Of a DNA stretch of 64,000 nt, positions 1-8,885 are shown piece after piece (the first letter of the stretch is position 1; each line of letters begins with the position of its first letter). The DNA comes from Pseudarthrobacter sp. SSS035 (GTDB lineage Bacteria > Actinomycetota > Actinomycetes > Actinomycetales > Micrococcaceae), in assembly GCF_023273875.1 (NCBI RefSeq), contig NZ_CP096882.1:4030001-4094000 (forward strand), written 5' to 3'. The notes under the pieces were generated by a model, which saw only the letters and a program-made list of their open reading frames with translations, was not told where the DNA came from and searched no databases. The position numbers were made by a program, and so were the translations under genes.

Positions 1-368
1 GGATGCTGCTCGAGGCGCAGGGCAACCCGAACCGGGCAATCACCGCCTACCAGACCGCAGTCGACAGCGGCCATCCCGAACGAGCCCCGCTGGCTGCGGG
101 CCTCCTGGGGATGCTCCTCGAGGAGCAGGGCGACCTTGACGGGGCGATCACGGCCTACCAGGCCGCAGTCGACAGCCGCCACCCCGACGTCGCCCCGCTG
201 GCCGCGGTCGACCTCGGGGCGCTGCTCGAGGAGCCGGGCAACACGGACAGGGCGATGGTGGCCTTCCGGGCCGAGATCGCGGCCCGCCTGGGCGCGCTGC
301 TCGCAAAGCAGTCATCGCCCAGGCGGGCGCGCCGTCGACAGCGGCTAAACCACCGCGCGTCCCAATAG
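1..368 (+). CDS. TPR/Sel1-like repeat protein, C-terminal part (5' end outside window)
   Basis: The frame is open at the left edge, so only the last 121 or more residues are present. Two well-kept ~34-residue helical repeats (pattern LLEEQGDLDGAITAYQAAVD followed by PLAAxxLGxLLEE) and a third degenerate one are visible. This fits the tetratricopeptide/Sel1-like superfamily, a protein-interaction scaffold. The end (SSPRRARRRQRLNHRASQ) is basic and not repeat-like. No catalytic domain is visible, so its role depends on the missing N-terminus. Confidence 0.7.
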   Translation, partial: MLLEAQGNPNRAITAYQTAVDSGHPERAPLAAGLLGMLLEEQGDLDGAITAYQAAVDSRHPDVAPLAAVDLGALLEEPGNTDRAMVAFRAEIAARLGALLAKQSSPRRARRRQRLNHRASQ

Positions 369-751
369 GGTCCTTCCAAAGGTCAGCGAACCAGTGCCGG
401 CTGGACTGGCCCCCGTCTCGCCCGGCGTCGTGGAGGTGACCGACTCACTTTTCAGTTCACGGACAGGCAGAGCATATCGTTCTCGATATACGAAGGATTC
501 CGAGAGGACATCGAATCGAGAATCCCGGAGTCGATCGCTCTGTGAATTTCAGCGGTAAATGGCGGCGTTTTCACTGCGCTATTTGGCGCATGGTGCAGCC
601 CCAAGGGGATCGGCTTGCGGGACGCAGCCAGGACGCGAAGCAGCGCGAAAACGACGACATCGAGCGGAGCTGTCCACAGCAAACCCTTTTGTAAAGGGCA
701 CAGATTACAATGGGTCAAGCAGCTACAACCCGAACAGGTAGGACTCCCGGC
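369..751. other. Non-coding stretch without a recognisable gene
   Basis: This 383-bp stretch has only short overlapping frames on both strands with no recognisable protein and no consistent start signal. It includes an AT-richer patch around 460-560 and a short inverted motif CCCTTTTGTAAAGGG near 686-700. It probably holds the promoter of the small gene at 752. I see no tRNA, repeat array or insertion-sequence end. Confidence 0.4.
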
Positions 752-928
752 ATGGCCCACATCAGCGTCCCAGCCTTCGGCACCGTCATGATTTTTCGGG
801 TTCCCGAGGATGCCGACATGAGCGGATTCAGTTTCGCCGGCTTCCGGAACCGTGCCGATGCTCAACAGCAACTCAACACCTACCTCGAGGGTCTGGGCTA
901 CGACGTGAGCCAATCCTATTTGTGGTGA
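752..928 (+). CDS. Small hypothetical protein (58 aa)
   Basis: ATG at 752 gives a soluble 58-residue protein starting MAHISVPAFGTVMIFRVPED and ending in SQSYLW. An upstream in-frame ATG at 710 would add 14 poorly structured residues and is less likely. The sequence alternates hydrophobic strands with a polar helix-like part (RNRADAQQQLNTYLEGLGYD), consistent with a small alpha/beta fold. I do not recognise the family. A hairpin follows directly after the stop. Length alone does not exclude a chance frame. Confidence 0.45.
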   Translation: MAHISVPAFGTVMIFRVPEDADMSGFSFAGFRNRADAQQQLNTYLEGLGYDVSQSYLW

Positions 929-946
929 TCGTGCCGGATGACGGTA

Positions 947-970
947 GGGGTTCCGGACGCACGAAACCCC
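947..970 (+). terminator. Possible terminator hairpin after the small ORF
   Basis: GGGGTTCCG and CGAAACCCC form a stem of about 8 of 9 pairs around a 6-nt loop, 19 nt after the stop at 928. There is no clear U-run, so this may be a weak terminator or a structural hairpin only. Confidence 0.3.
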
Positions 971-1124
971 GGCCGCCGCTCTCTCCCCTTCAGCAGCACC
1001 TGTCGAGGGTGTCTCCTCGCCTCTTGCGGACGCTCACACCATGGCCCGTCGGTCTCTTTTGGCCAGTCTCAGGGCAAGGGGAGAGCGTGGTCGGTTTAGG
1101 GGCCGAGAGGCGCCTGAGGCCAGC

Positions 1125-2327
1125 TCATGCCAGGAAGCTGTCCCTGTCCAGCGCGGCCACCGCATCGATTATTTCTTGGATTCCGGTGTAGCGATTTTCA
1201 ACGGTCAGGTCTGTGCATTTCCGGACAATCGCCCCTAGTTTGGCACCTGCCACGTGTGGGGCCTCCTTTCCGGTGAAGATGAAGGAGAGGATGAATCCCA
1301 CCGAATAAATCTCGTTGCTGAGGGTGTAGTCCTTAAAGCTCGTGAGAGTTGGGTCAAGGATGGTCCCTTTCATCTCGGTCCCTGTGCGGGTGAGCAAGGA
1401 ACTTTGAGTTTTGTGTAGACCAAAATCTGACAGTTTCACCTGAACTACTCCGGCGTCGTAGGTCTTGACGAGCACGTTCGTATAGCTCAGGTCCCTGTGA
1501 AGGACGTTCTTGTATGCAAGGTAACTGATGCCGAACAGGAACTGCTGTGCGATACGTTGCCGCTTGCTGAAGTCGAACTTCGGGTTGCCGTTATTCATGG
1601 AGATGTATTTTCCGAGGGTGTAGTCGCAAAACTCCATGGCATAGCTGATTCTGGTTTCGTTGTATCCGTAGACAGCCAACACGTAAGGGGAGCTGAGTTC
1701 GGCCAGAACGTCATACTCAGCCTTGAACCTATCCAGCTCTTTCTCCGCGAGACTCTTCTTGGCGACCTTTACGGCGACGGGCATCTTGTATTCAAGATCC
1801 TTGTACTTATAGACAATCGCGTAGGAACCCTCCCCAAGGGGCCTCAGCGGATACTCTTTGCCGGCCTTCTCGATGCGGACGATGTCTGCCGCAATAGTAA
1901 GGATGGCCTCGTAGTCCTCGATGGGTATCTCTTCGAAATCCGGGGGCATGGGGCTTCCCCCGCTGGGGGATAAAAAGGTACGGCAGCGTTCGAGCGCATC
2001 TTCATAGGTCTTGCTCAGACTGACCTCAACATCGACCCTCTTGAGGTTCGTCCTTAGCTGTCCCAGATCACGAATGACTTCAAGAAGGTCCCTGCTCTGA
2101 TCAGCGTTGTAGTGCCCTCCCCGCTCCCGTTTGTGGTTCATGTGACCTAGAAGCGTGTTGAGCTTGTCGTGGAAGTAGGCAAAGGCGGGGCGAAGCGCCT
2201 CCCTTTGATCTTGGTAGTAGCGGGCGTACCGGTCATCGTATGGGTACGCCGAGTATTTGTTTTGTATGTCTTGAAAAACGTCTGCTGGCACTACCAAGGT
2301 TCCCCCATCGATGAAAAGGCTATCCAC
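1125..2327 (-). CDS. Eukaryotic-type Ser/Thr protein kinase
   Basis: A 400-residue protein with a kinase domain at about residues 155-395. The Gly loop is GEGSYAIV (165-172), the ATP lysine is in VAVK (K187), the catalytic loop is HRDLSYTN (277-284, D279) and the metal site is DFG (301-303). The usual APE motif is replaced (GTILDPTLTS) and the helix-F Asp is Glu (EIYSVG), so it is a divergent but probably active kinase. Residues 1-150 are a helical, charged N-terminal region unlike PASTA kinases; no transmembrane segment is visible, so it is cytosolic. GTG start; it overlaps by 8 nt the stop of a truncated upstream frame. Base composition looks lower in GC than its neighbours, suggesting transfer. 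A stress or defence signalling role is inference from its position beside mobile DNA. Confidence 0.8.
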   Translation of the reverse strand: MDSLFIDGGTLVVPADVFQDIQNKYSAYPYDDRYARYYQDQREALRPAFAYFHDKLNTLLGHMNHKRERGGHYNADQSRDLLEVIRDLGQLRTNLKRVDVEVSLSKTYEDALERCRTFLSPSGGSPMPPDFEEIPIEDYEAILTIAADIVRIEKAGKEYPLRPLGEGSYAIVYKYKDLEYKMPVAVKVAKKSLAEKELDRFKAEYDVLAELSSPYVLAVYGYNETRISYAMEFCDYTLGKYISMNNGNPKFDFSKRQRIAQQFLFGISYLAYKNVLHRDLSYTNVLVKTYDAGVVQVKLSDFGLHKTQSSLLTRTGTEMKGTILDPTLTSFKDYTLSNEIYSVGFILSFIFTGKEAPHVAGAKLGAIVRKCTDLTVENRYTGIQEIIDAVAALDRDSFLA

Positions 2328-2441
2328 CTATTCTCAGGTAGATAGGGGCGATGTTTCCGATGCTGCCTCGGACTGAGTCTTCGGTAAAGGCTGCGCCCGT
2401 AAGCCGGTCGATCACCGTACCGCGGAAGTCCGCCGCCGTGT
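2320..2441 (-). pseudogene. C-terminal remnant of an unidentified gene upstream of the kinase
   Basis: On the minus strand an open frame without a start runs into the kinase gene. Its last residues include DFRGTVIDRL, TEDSVRGSIGN and IAPIYLRIGG. Its TAG stop overlaps the kinase GTG by 8 nt, the spacing of a translationally coupled pair. The frame loses meaning exactly at the Tn402-type end at 2442, so the 5' part seems to have been removed by the transposon. I do not recognise the family. Confidence 0.4.
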
Positions 2442-2489
2442 TGTCAGTTTCAGAAGTCGTCTGCACGGAATATCAGAAGTCGTCTGCAC
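2442..2489 (+). repeat. Left terminal inverted repeat with two TniA-type iterons
   Basis: The end starts TGTCAGTTTCAGAAG. A 17-bp unit TCAGAAGTCGTCTGCAC occurs perfectly twice, at 2450-2466 and 2473-2489, 23 bp apart. This is the layout of Tn5053/Tn402 ends, which begin TGTCATTTTCAGAAG and carry repeated TniA-binding sites. Confidence 0.75.
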
Positions 2490-2499
2490 CCGCTGAGAA

Positions 2500-2554
2500 T
2501 GTCAATCTGAATTGAGCCCACATTAGCGGTAAGTCGCAGTCTCAACTGAACCCA
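2500..2554 (+). repeat. Possible IS21-type end remnant
   Basis: Two related direct repeats, TGTCAATCTGAATTGAGCCC at 2500 and CTCAACTGAACCCAC at 2540-2554, resemble the multiple terminal repeats of IS21-family elements, which typically read TGT...CTGAAA..GACCCAC. No istA or istB sequence is nearby, so this would be a solitary scar. The rest of 2555-3114 has no gene I can support. Confidence 0.3.
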
Positions 2555-3114
2555 CGTGTCTGGGCTGGAATTACAGCGAAGAGTGGTTGAAACGCTGCCG
2601 TCAGGGCTTTGGTCGCGGGCTGGCCAGCCTTTCTGACGATGAATATCGTGGTCTCTGGTGCATCTTCACCCGGTGCCAAGGCTCTGTATCAGAGGGCTGA
2701 TTGGGAGGAACGGCGATCGGCGCATCCGGATGGGTTTTCCGGCCCCGGCGCCGTCCGGTCCCCTTGTTGACAAAACTGTAGAGCACTTCACAGGGCGCCC
2801 TGTTGGGCACCATTGAGTTGCGGCATGAAGCCGCGCAGCAGTGCGGCCGGACCGCAACTATCAGCGCTTGTTTCCGGGGATTGTTTCGGCAGGTCTTGCC
2901 GTGTCTCGGACTCTTCGCGCCCGGGCGTTCGACGCTCCTTGGCTTGTCATACCGAACGTATAAGGGCAGGGTAGGCGCCGACATTTGCTGCTGGTTTGGA
3001 AAATCATTTACTCCAATCGCTTGCCTAAGCATTCCAGATGGGCTGATGATCATCCTGTGCTCACTGGGGGGCGCGAAGCGGCTCACTGGGGAGCACAAAT
3101 ATTGGGGGCGCAGC

Positions 3115-6100
3115 ATGGCTGCAGCACGGTCTCTTCTGTCCGGTCTCGTTCTCTCCGCCGTGGTTTTGACCGGGTTTGCTGTCCCGGCCGACGCATCACA
3201 AACCCCAACAGCGACCCGACCACCAGGCGACGCGGCGTTCACCCTCGCCCCCACGACTCTGGAGCCGGCATCTGCTGCTCCGGCAAATCTCGGCGTCGCG
3301 CTGAGCCTGCCGCTGGTTGATGACGGCCTGGCTCCTGCCACGGGCCCGAATGGCGTCCTGTCCGGTTCCCGGTCCGCGGCCGGGATGGTCAGCCACAAAC
3401 TGACCGACACCATCAGGCAGGAGTGGAACCCAACGACGGGAAACATCCTGGTCACAGGCAAGCTGCTGCACTTGGAGGGCGCGGACGCGCACCCGGACAT
3501 TGATGTGTCCTGGCGGTACAACAGCATTAACGATGATCGGCCCACTTTGTCGGTAGGAACATCCGAAAGCGCTCTCGTGGTGGGGACGGATAACTCGGTG
3601 ACCTACACGGCATCTGACGGCGGTACCTATAAGTTTGTGCCGAAGACGGGCGGTGGTTGGACGATGCCGCCTGGTTTGAACGCCACGATCATCGGGCTCA
3701 GTGCCTGGCAGGCGGGGCTGCGTTTCAACGATACCGGCGACATGAATTTCTACGACCAGATAGGCGGCGGTGTTTTCAGGCTCGGCTATGCCAGTACCCA
3801 CTCCAACAATGGCGCGACGGTCTACGACTACGACGCAGACGGGCGGTTATCGACGATCACCACCTTCACAGGTCGTCAGGTGTTGTTCGAGTACAACGAT
3901 GCTGATAACACCGGCCAGGCCAGCAAGATCACCGACCAGACCCTTAACCGGGTCATCTCGATCGACTATGGCAGCGACGGGCGGATGGCGTCGGTCACGG
4001 ACGCCACCGGGACCACCACCGGGCTGGGATACACCAACGGCAAGCTCACCCTCGTCCGTGACGGCATGGGAACGCGGAACGAATTCTCCTACGACGCCAA
4101 CGGCAAAGCCGCCAAGATTATCTACGCCTCAGCCACCGCAGGACCTACCGGGACCGCCACCTGGAACTGGGCAGGCACCTCAGCCAAAGCCGCCGGTGCC
4201 TGGCGGACTGCACTCAAACCCGCAGCATCACCGGGGATCAACCCGCGGAGCTTCAGCACCGCGTCCACCGATACTGCCACCACCACGGTCTCCATTCCCG
4301 CACCGGCAGGACGGGTGGCGGGGGATGTGTTGGTCGCCTCCTTCACCGCTGACAGGAACCCCACCGTCGCCGTGCCGACAGGCTGGACCGCGATCGTGGA
4401 CGCCTTGGGCATCAACAGCTCGAACGATACCGGCGCCCGCGTCTTTGCGTACTACCGGGTGGTCGGCGCCTCTGACCCGGCCAACTACACCTGGACGATG
4501 AGCAAGTCCGTGAAGTGGGGCGGCGGGATCACCGCCTACACCGGGGTGAACACCTCCACACCGCTGGACAGCACCGTCGCAACAGCGGTGGACGACACTT
4601 ACGCGGCGACCAGCATCACCGTCGGCAGCATCACCACCGCCAGCGACGGCGGCCTGCTGATCGGCGGCCTCGGGTTTGACAGCTCCAACCCCACCACCAA
4701 CCCGCCCACGGGCTGGACCGAGCGGTGGGAAACCACCGGCGGCCAAGTCGCCGAACAGGCCGACCGGGTCCAGGACCCGTCCCTTTCCACCACCCACAAC
4801 CTCGCCGGCGTTGATGCGACCACCTCCACGCTGACGGACACTGCCGGGCGCGTGGCAACCTACAAGTACAACGGCGCCCGCCAGATCACCTCGATCACCG
4901 ACCCGCTGGGCAACGTCACCACAGACATTTACGACGCCCACGACAACCGACTAAGCCGACTGGATGATCTGGGCAACCTGTCCACCGCGACTTATAACCC
5001 GAACAACACCATGAATAACATCACCACACCTGCGGGGGCGACGGGCGGGACCGGCAAGCAGGTCTCCTACACCTACCCCGCCCCCACCGCCGGTGAGCAC
5101 TGGCTGGAATACCAGCCCGTCTCCTCTACCGACAGTGAAGGCCAGGTCACCACCTACACCTACGACACCGTGCTGGGCTGGCCCTACCAGACCGTCACTC
5201 CGGGTGGGGCGGCCGGGGCAGGGACGAAGGTGAACCGGTACCAGGGCGACGCGGCAGGAACCACCTGCGGGGCGGGGCGCGGCCAGCTCTGCAAAACCAT
5301 CGACGGGAACGGAAACACAACCTCCATCACCTACGACGCGGCCCGGAACCCGGCCACCATCACACCCCCGGCCCCGCTCGGGGCCACGACCAGGACGTTC
5401 GATGCCGCGGGCCGGGTCGCGACCAGCACGGACGGGAAGAACCAGATCGCCATCTACTCATACGACGGTAACGACCGGATGCTGCAGACCCGTTTCGGCG
5501 CGACCTGTGTCCCGGCGACCTGCATGACCTACACCTATGACGCCAACGGCAACCTCAAAACAATTGTTGACGGCTCCGGCACCACCACGCACTCCTATGA
5601 CGTGCAGAACCGGCCGACGTCCAAGACCATCGGCGGGGTGAGCACGTCCCTGACCTACGATCCGGCCTCCAACGTCACCAGCTTCACCGACCCGACCGGC
5701 ACCGTGGGCTACCGCTACGACAACGCCGACCGGCTGACCGCCCTGGCCGAACCCGGCGGCTCCTGCCCCGCGACCCCGGCCTTCCCGAACAGCACCAAAT
5801 GCACCGGCTTCACCTACGACGACAACAACCGTCGCACCGGGACCATGTACCCGAACGGCGTGAAAAACACCACGGTCTACGACAACTCCGGAAGAATCAC
5901 CTCCATCACCGCGACCAACACCGCCGCAGCCGTCCTGGCCAAGCGCGCCTACACGCACACCACCTGGGGCACCGCCCCGGTCCGGGACGGCGCCCTGCGG
6001 AAGACCATGACGACCGAGACCGGCGAGGTGACGACCTACGGCTATGACGCCGTGAGGCGTCTGACATCCGCCGTTACCGGCGCGGTCACCGAATCCTGGA

Positions 6101-7020
6101 CGTACGACCTCAACGGCAACCGTCTCACCGACGCCAAGTCCGGGACCGCCACCGTCCATTCCGCGTACAACGCCGCGGACCAGCTCTGCTGGTACGCCAG
6201 CACCTCCGGGAACTGCTCGGCTCCGCCTGCCGGGGCCACCAATTATGCATATGATGCGAACGGCAACTTCACCGATGGTGGCTCCGCCGCAAACCTGACG
6301 TACAACGAGTTCGACCAATTCACCTCCGGCACGAACGGCACCACCGTGACGAACTACACCTACGCCGGAACACGCAACGATGAACGCCTCACCGCAGGCT
6401 CAACCTCGTTCCTCAACGGCTCCCTGGGCATTACGCAACTAACCAGGACCGGCGGGGCAACCTCGTTTATCCGAGACCCCGACGGTAACCTAATCAGCAT
6501 GCGCGACAGTTCCGGTGCCAGCTACTACTACACGACTGATGCCCTCGGCTCCGTCATCCTGCTCACCGACAGCGCCCAAGCCAAAGCCGCCACCTATGGC
6601 TACGACTCCTGGGGACAAGCCACCAGTACGACCGGAACCAAAGCAGCCACCAACCCCTGGACCTACGCCGGCGGCTACAACGACACCACCAGCAACCGCA
6701 TCAAATTCGGCGCCCGCTACTACCACCCCGCCCGCGGCCGCTTCACCCAACCCGACCCCTCCGGACAAGAAGCCAACCGCTACCTCTACGCAGGCGCCAA
6801 CCCCTGCAACAACACCGACGTCACAGGACTGTCCCATGCTGATTGTGGATTCGCAGCATTTGCCGTTGCAGGAGCAGGACTCGGGTTCATTCTCGGCGCG
6901 GGCGCAATTCTGGCGACCATTGCCACAGGCGGAATCCTGCTCGCCCCCACGTTTTTCTTCGCGAGTTCGTTTCTCGGGATCATCATAACCGGGGTGAATG
7001 CCAACAGGACTTGCAACTAG
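3115..7020 (+). CDS. Secreted RHS/YD-repeat protein with hydrophobic C-terminal tip
   Basis: ATG 3115, preceded by a G-rich RBS, gives 1301 residues. An upstream frame to 2803 lacks a signal peptide and is not preferred. Residues 1-32 are a signal peptide (LLSGLVLSAVVLTGFAVPADA), so export is expected. YD repeats such as YDANGNL and YDNAGR cover about 200-370 and 570-1180. Residues ~376-562 are a Thr/Ser-rich beta-sandwich insert. The RHS core ends with YYHPARGRFTQPDPSG and NRYLYAGANPCNNTDVTGL, the usual border before a variable tip. The tip here is only ~63 residues with two glycine-rich hydrophobic stretches (GFILGAGAILATIATGG; FFFASSFLGIIITG), which suggests a membrane-acting toxin or an anchor rather than an enzyme. 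Lying inside the transposon, it appears to be cargo. Confidence 0.85.
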   Translation: MAAARSLLSGLVLSAVVLTGFAVPADASQTPTATRPPGDAAFTLAPTTLEPASAAPANLGVALSLPLVDDGLAPATGPNGVLSGSRSAAGMVSHKLTDTIRQEWNPTTGNILVTGKLLHLEGADAHPDIDVSWRYNSINDDRPTLSVGTSESALVVGTDNSVTYTASDGGTYKFVPKTGGGWTMPPGLNATIIGLSAWQAGLRFNDTGDMNFYDQIGGGVFRLGYASTHSNNGATVYDYDADGRLSTITTFTGRQVLFEYNDADNTGQASKITDQTLNRVISIDYGSDGRMASVTDATGTTTGLGYTNGKLTLVRDGMGTRNEFSYDANGKAAKIIYASATAGPTGTATWNWAGTSAKAAGAWRTALKPAASPGINPRSFSTASTDTATTTVSIPAPAGRVAGDVLVASFTADRNPTVAVPTGWTAIVDALGINSSNDTGARVFAYYRVVGASDPANYTWTMSKSVKWGGGITAYTGVNTSTPLDSTVATAVDDTYAATSITVGSITTASDGGLLIGGLGFDSSNPTTNPPTGWTERWETTGGQVAEQADRVQDPSLSTTHNLAGVDATTSTLTDTAGRVATYKYNGARQITSITDPLGNVTTDIYDAHDNRLSRLDDLGNLSTATYNPNNTMNNITTPAGATGGTGKQVSYTYPAPTAGEHWLEYQPVSSTDSEGQVTTYTYDTVLGWPYQTVTPGGAAGAGTKVNRYQGDAAGTTCGAGRGQLCKTIDGNGNTTSITYDAARNPATITPPAPLGATTRTFDAAGRVATSTDGKNQIAIYSYDGNDRMLQTRFGATCVPATCMTYTYDANGNLKTIVDGSGTTTHSYDVQNRPTSKTIGGVSTSLTYDPASNVTSFTDPTGTVGYRYDNADRLTALAEPGGSCPATPAFPNSTKCTGFTYDDNNRRTGTMYPNGVKNTTVYDNSGRITSITATNTAAAVLAKRAYTHTTWGTAPVRDGALRKTMTTETGEVTTYGYDAVRRLTSAVTGAVTESWTYDLNGNRLTDAKSGTATVHSAYNAADQLCWYASTSGNCSAPPAGATNYAYDANGNFTDGGSAANLTYNEFDQFTSGTNGTTVTNYTYAGTRNDERLTAGSTSFLNGSLGITQLTRTGGATSFIRDPDGNLISMRDSSGASYYYTTDALGSVILLTDSAQAKAATYGYDSWGQATSTTGTKAATNPWTYAGGYNDTTSNRIKFGARYYHPARGRFTQPDPSGQEANRYLYAGANPCNNTDVTGLSHADCGFAAFAVAGAGLGFILGAGAILATIATGGILLAPTFFFASSFLGIIITGVNANRTCN

Positions 7021-7048
7021 ACCTTTACTCCTGAGAGAAACGAGCAAT

Positions 7049-7240
7049 ATGGGTGTCATACCGGGGCCATCAAGCCGGAGGATTTTCGCAATCGCCTTCT
7101 TCGCCATTGCGATTGTGTTTCTGATCAACGCGGTCCTTTCGATCTCGCGTTCAGATTGGTTCTTTGGCGTCTGCTTCATAGTCTTTGGCTTGGGCTTTAT
7201 TGGCCAGGGGATATATTGGATCCGACAAAAACGGGAATAA
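7049..7240 (+). CDS. Small two-helix membrane protein, candidate RHS immunity protein
   Basis: ATG 7049, 28 nt after the RHS stop and behind GAGAGAAACGAG, gives 63 residues. Two transmembrane segments are clear (IFAIAFFAIAIVFLINAVL and FFGVCFIVFGLGFIGQGIYW), with a basic tail RQKRE. Genes placed directly after a polymorphic toxin tip usually encode the cognate immunity protein. A membrane immunity protein would fit the hydrophobic tip of the RHS product. This role is inferred from position and topology only; I do not recognise the family. Confidence 0.55.
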   Translation: MGVIPGPSSRRIFAIAFFAIAIVFLINAVLSISRSDWFFGVCFIVFGLGFIGQGIYWIRQKRE

Positions 7241-7404
7241 CCGACAAATGAAATGGTCACCCGAATATCTTTACGGCCCATGCGTACCGTTTCACTGCCG
7301 GTTTGTCGGTTCCATCTTTCCTGCCCGCTTCCTCCATCTTCGTTTTGAGGGCATGGCTATCCTTGAACGCTTCAGCCCCAAGCCGTCAGACATGCTTCCT
7401 TTCG

Positions 7405-7974
7405 GTTGTGAACTACCGCTACGACGCCGCCAACCGGCTGACCGCGCTGGCCGAACCGGGCGGATCCTGCCCCGCTACCCCGAGCTTTCCTAACGCCACC
7501 AAGTGCACCGGTTTCACCTCCGACGACAACAACCGCCGGACTGGCACCACGTACCCGAACGGGGTCATGAACACGACCGTTTACGACAAGGCCGGCAGGA
7601 TCACCTCGATCACCGCGGTCAATACGTCCGCGGCCGTCCTGGCCAAACGCGCCTACACTTACACCACTCATCCCACGACTGCCCGGGACGGTTCCCTGCG
7701 CAAGACCGTGACCACCGAGGCCGGGACCGTCACCACCTACGGCTACGATGCCATGAAACGGCTCACTTCAGCCGTCAGCGGGGATGAAACAGAAGCCTGG
7801 ACCTACGATGCGAACGGCAACCGGCGCACTGCAGCGAAGACCGGGACAGCAACCATCCGTTCCGCCTACAACGCTGCTGACCAGCTTTGCTGGACCGGTT
7901 CAGGCGCCGCAGCCTGCGCCACACCCCCGGTCGGCGCGTCCACCTACACCTACGACGGAAACGGTGGAGACTAG
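7405..7974 (+). pseudogene. Partial duplicate of the RHS core
   Basis: From NYRYDAANRLTALAEPGG to about the stop at 7974, the product aligns almost residue for residue with about 5704-6260 of the intact RHS gene. Shared segments include TTVYD, VLAKRAYT, TTYGYDA and SAYNAADQLCW. Homology starts abruptly at 7405 with no start or secretion signal, and ends after TYTYDGNGGD with a stop, so neither end of an RHS protein is present. It looks like a displaced core fragment, the usual product of recombination between RHS genes. Substitutions are spread along it and the frame is open, so it is diverged rather than a fresh copy. Confidence 0.75.
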
Positions 7975-8156
7975 GACTCTTGTCGCTCTATCCGGCACGA
8001 TTGTGTTCTGTACTGCCAGGGGGAAAGCGCTGAGGTCTACCTGTTCACACCGGCAGTGAAGGGACCGTTTGGTGACTGACCACGTCTGACCGAGGCAGCC
8101 ATGTCGCTTTCTCTGGGCCGGAGCGATTCCTTGAGCCGCAGAAGGGTCCGTTCGCG

Positions 8157-8783
8157 TTAGTTCTTGTTGAGCTGGCGTGACAACAGCTTTTGCCCGTCGG
8201 GGCGCGGTTCCCCGGTTGGTGAGACGTGTCGGTAGAGGGTTTGGCGTGTGATGCCGAGTTCGGTGCAGAGGTCTCCGATCTTGGTTTCCGGTTTACCCAT
8301 AGAGGCCATGGCAAGACGGACCTTGGTGGCCGTCATTTTGTAAGGACGTCCGCCGTTCCGGCCGCGGGCCCGGGCGGAGGCAAGGCCTGCCATGGTCCGT
8401 TCAGAGATGAGTTCGCGTTCGAATTCGGCGAGGGCTGCGAAGATTCCGAAGACGAGTTTGCCGGAGGCGGTGGTGGTGTCGATGGCGGCGCCCTGGCCGG
8501 TAAGGACTTTCAGCCCAATGCCGCGTTCGGTCAGGTCGTGGACGATGTTGACCAGGTGGCGCAGGTCCCGGCCGAGCCGGTCCAGCTTCCAGACGACCAA
8601 GGTGTCGCCATGGCGCAGGGCTTTGAGGCAGGCGGCCAATTGCGGCCGGTCATCGTTCTTTCCGGAGGCCCGTTCATCGTAGAGAGAGTCGGTGCCGATG
8701 CCGGCGGCCGAGAGGGCATCGCGCTGCAGGTCTGTGGCTTGGGATCCGTCGGCTTTTGAGACGCGCATATATCCGACCAGCAC
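8157..8783 (-). CDS. tniR: Serine recombinase, transposon resolvase TniR
   Basis: A 208-residue resolvase/invertase. The catalytic serine is S9 in YMRVSKADG. The family signatures VWKLDRLGRDLRHL and FAALAEFERELISERT are present. A C-terminal helix-turn-helix (DLCTELGITRQTLYRHV) binds the res site. It resolves cointegrates formed during Tn402-type replicative transposition. It starts GTG, and a palindromic res-like region lies between it and tniQ, as in Tn5053. A separate invertase of the Pin family is possible in principle, but the tni context decides. Confidence 0.85.
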   Translation of the reverse strand: MLVGYMRVSKADGSQATDLQRDALSAAGIGTDSLYDERASGKNDDRPQLAACLKALRHGDTLVVWKLDRLGRDLRHLVNIVHDLTERGIGLKVLTGQGAAIDTTTASGKLVFGIFAALAEFERELISERTMAGLASARARGRNGGRPYKMTATKVRLAMASMGKPETKIGDLCTELGITRQTLYRHVSPTGEPRPDGQKLLSRQLNKN

Positions 8784-8801
8784 AGCCAGTTCCCCTTTGT
8801 C

Positions 8802-8880
8802 ATTTATACGTTCGTTTAAGTGACACCCAGATCCGAAATCTGGACGATCCTGAAAACTGTCACTTAACCCGTTACTTATA
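8802..8880. other. Putative res site of the Tn402-like transposon
   Basis: Lies between tniQ and tniR. A perfect 10-bp inverted repeat TTAAGTGACA (8816-8825) and TGTCACTTAA (8858-8867) flanks an inner palindrome CCAGATCCGAAATCTGG (8827-8843). Flanking TATA-rich arms are also roughly symmetric (TTATACGTTCG and GTTACTTATA). Tn5053 places res at exactly this position. Confidence 0.6.
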
Positions 8881-8885
8881 CTAAG

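Noticed and set aside
2601..3545. Long minus-strand open frame opposite the RHS start
   Set aside because: It lies antisense to the signal peptide and first repeats of the RHS gene, has no recognisable fold, and is rich in Arg/Pro/Ser as expected for a shadow frame in high-GC DNA.
5458..6318. Minus-strand open frame inside the RHS gene
   Set aside because: Val/Gly-rich mirror of the YD repeats with no start signal.
8102..8124. TGTCGCTTTC as an alternative left end of the transposon near tniR
   Set aside because: Only the first bases resemble a Tn402 end. No clear 17-bp iterons follow and the flanking pentamer does not match the right flank. The end at 2442 is far better.
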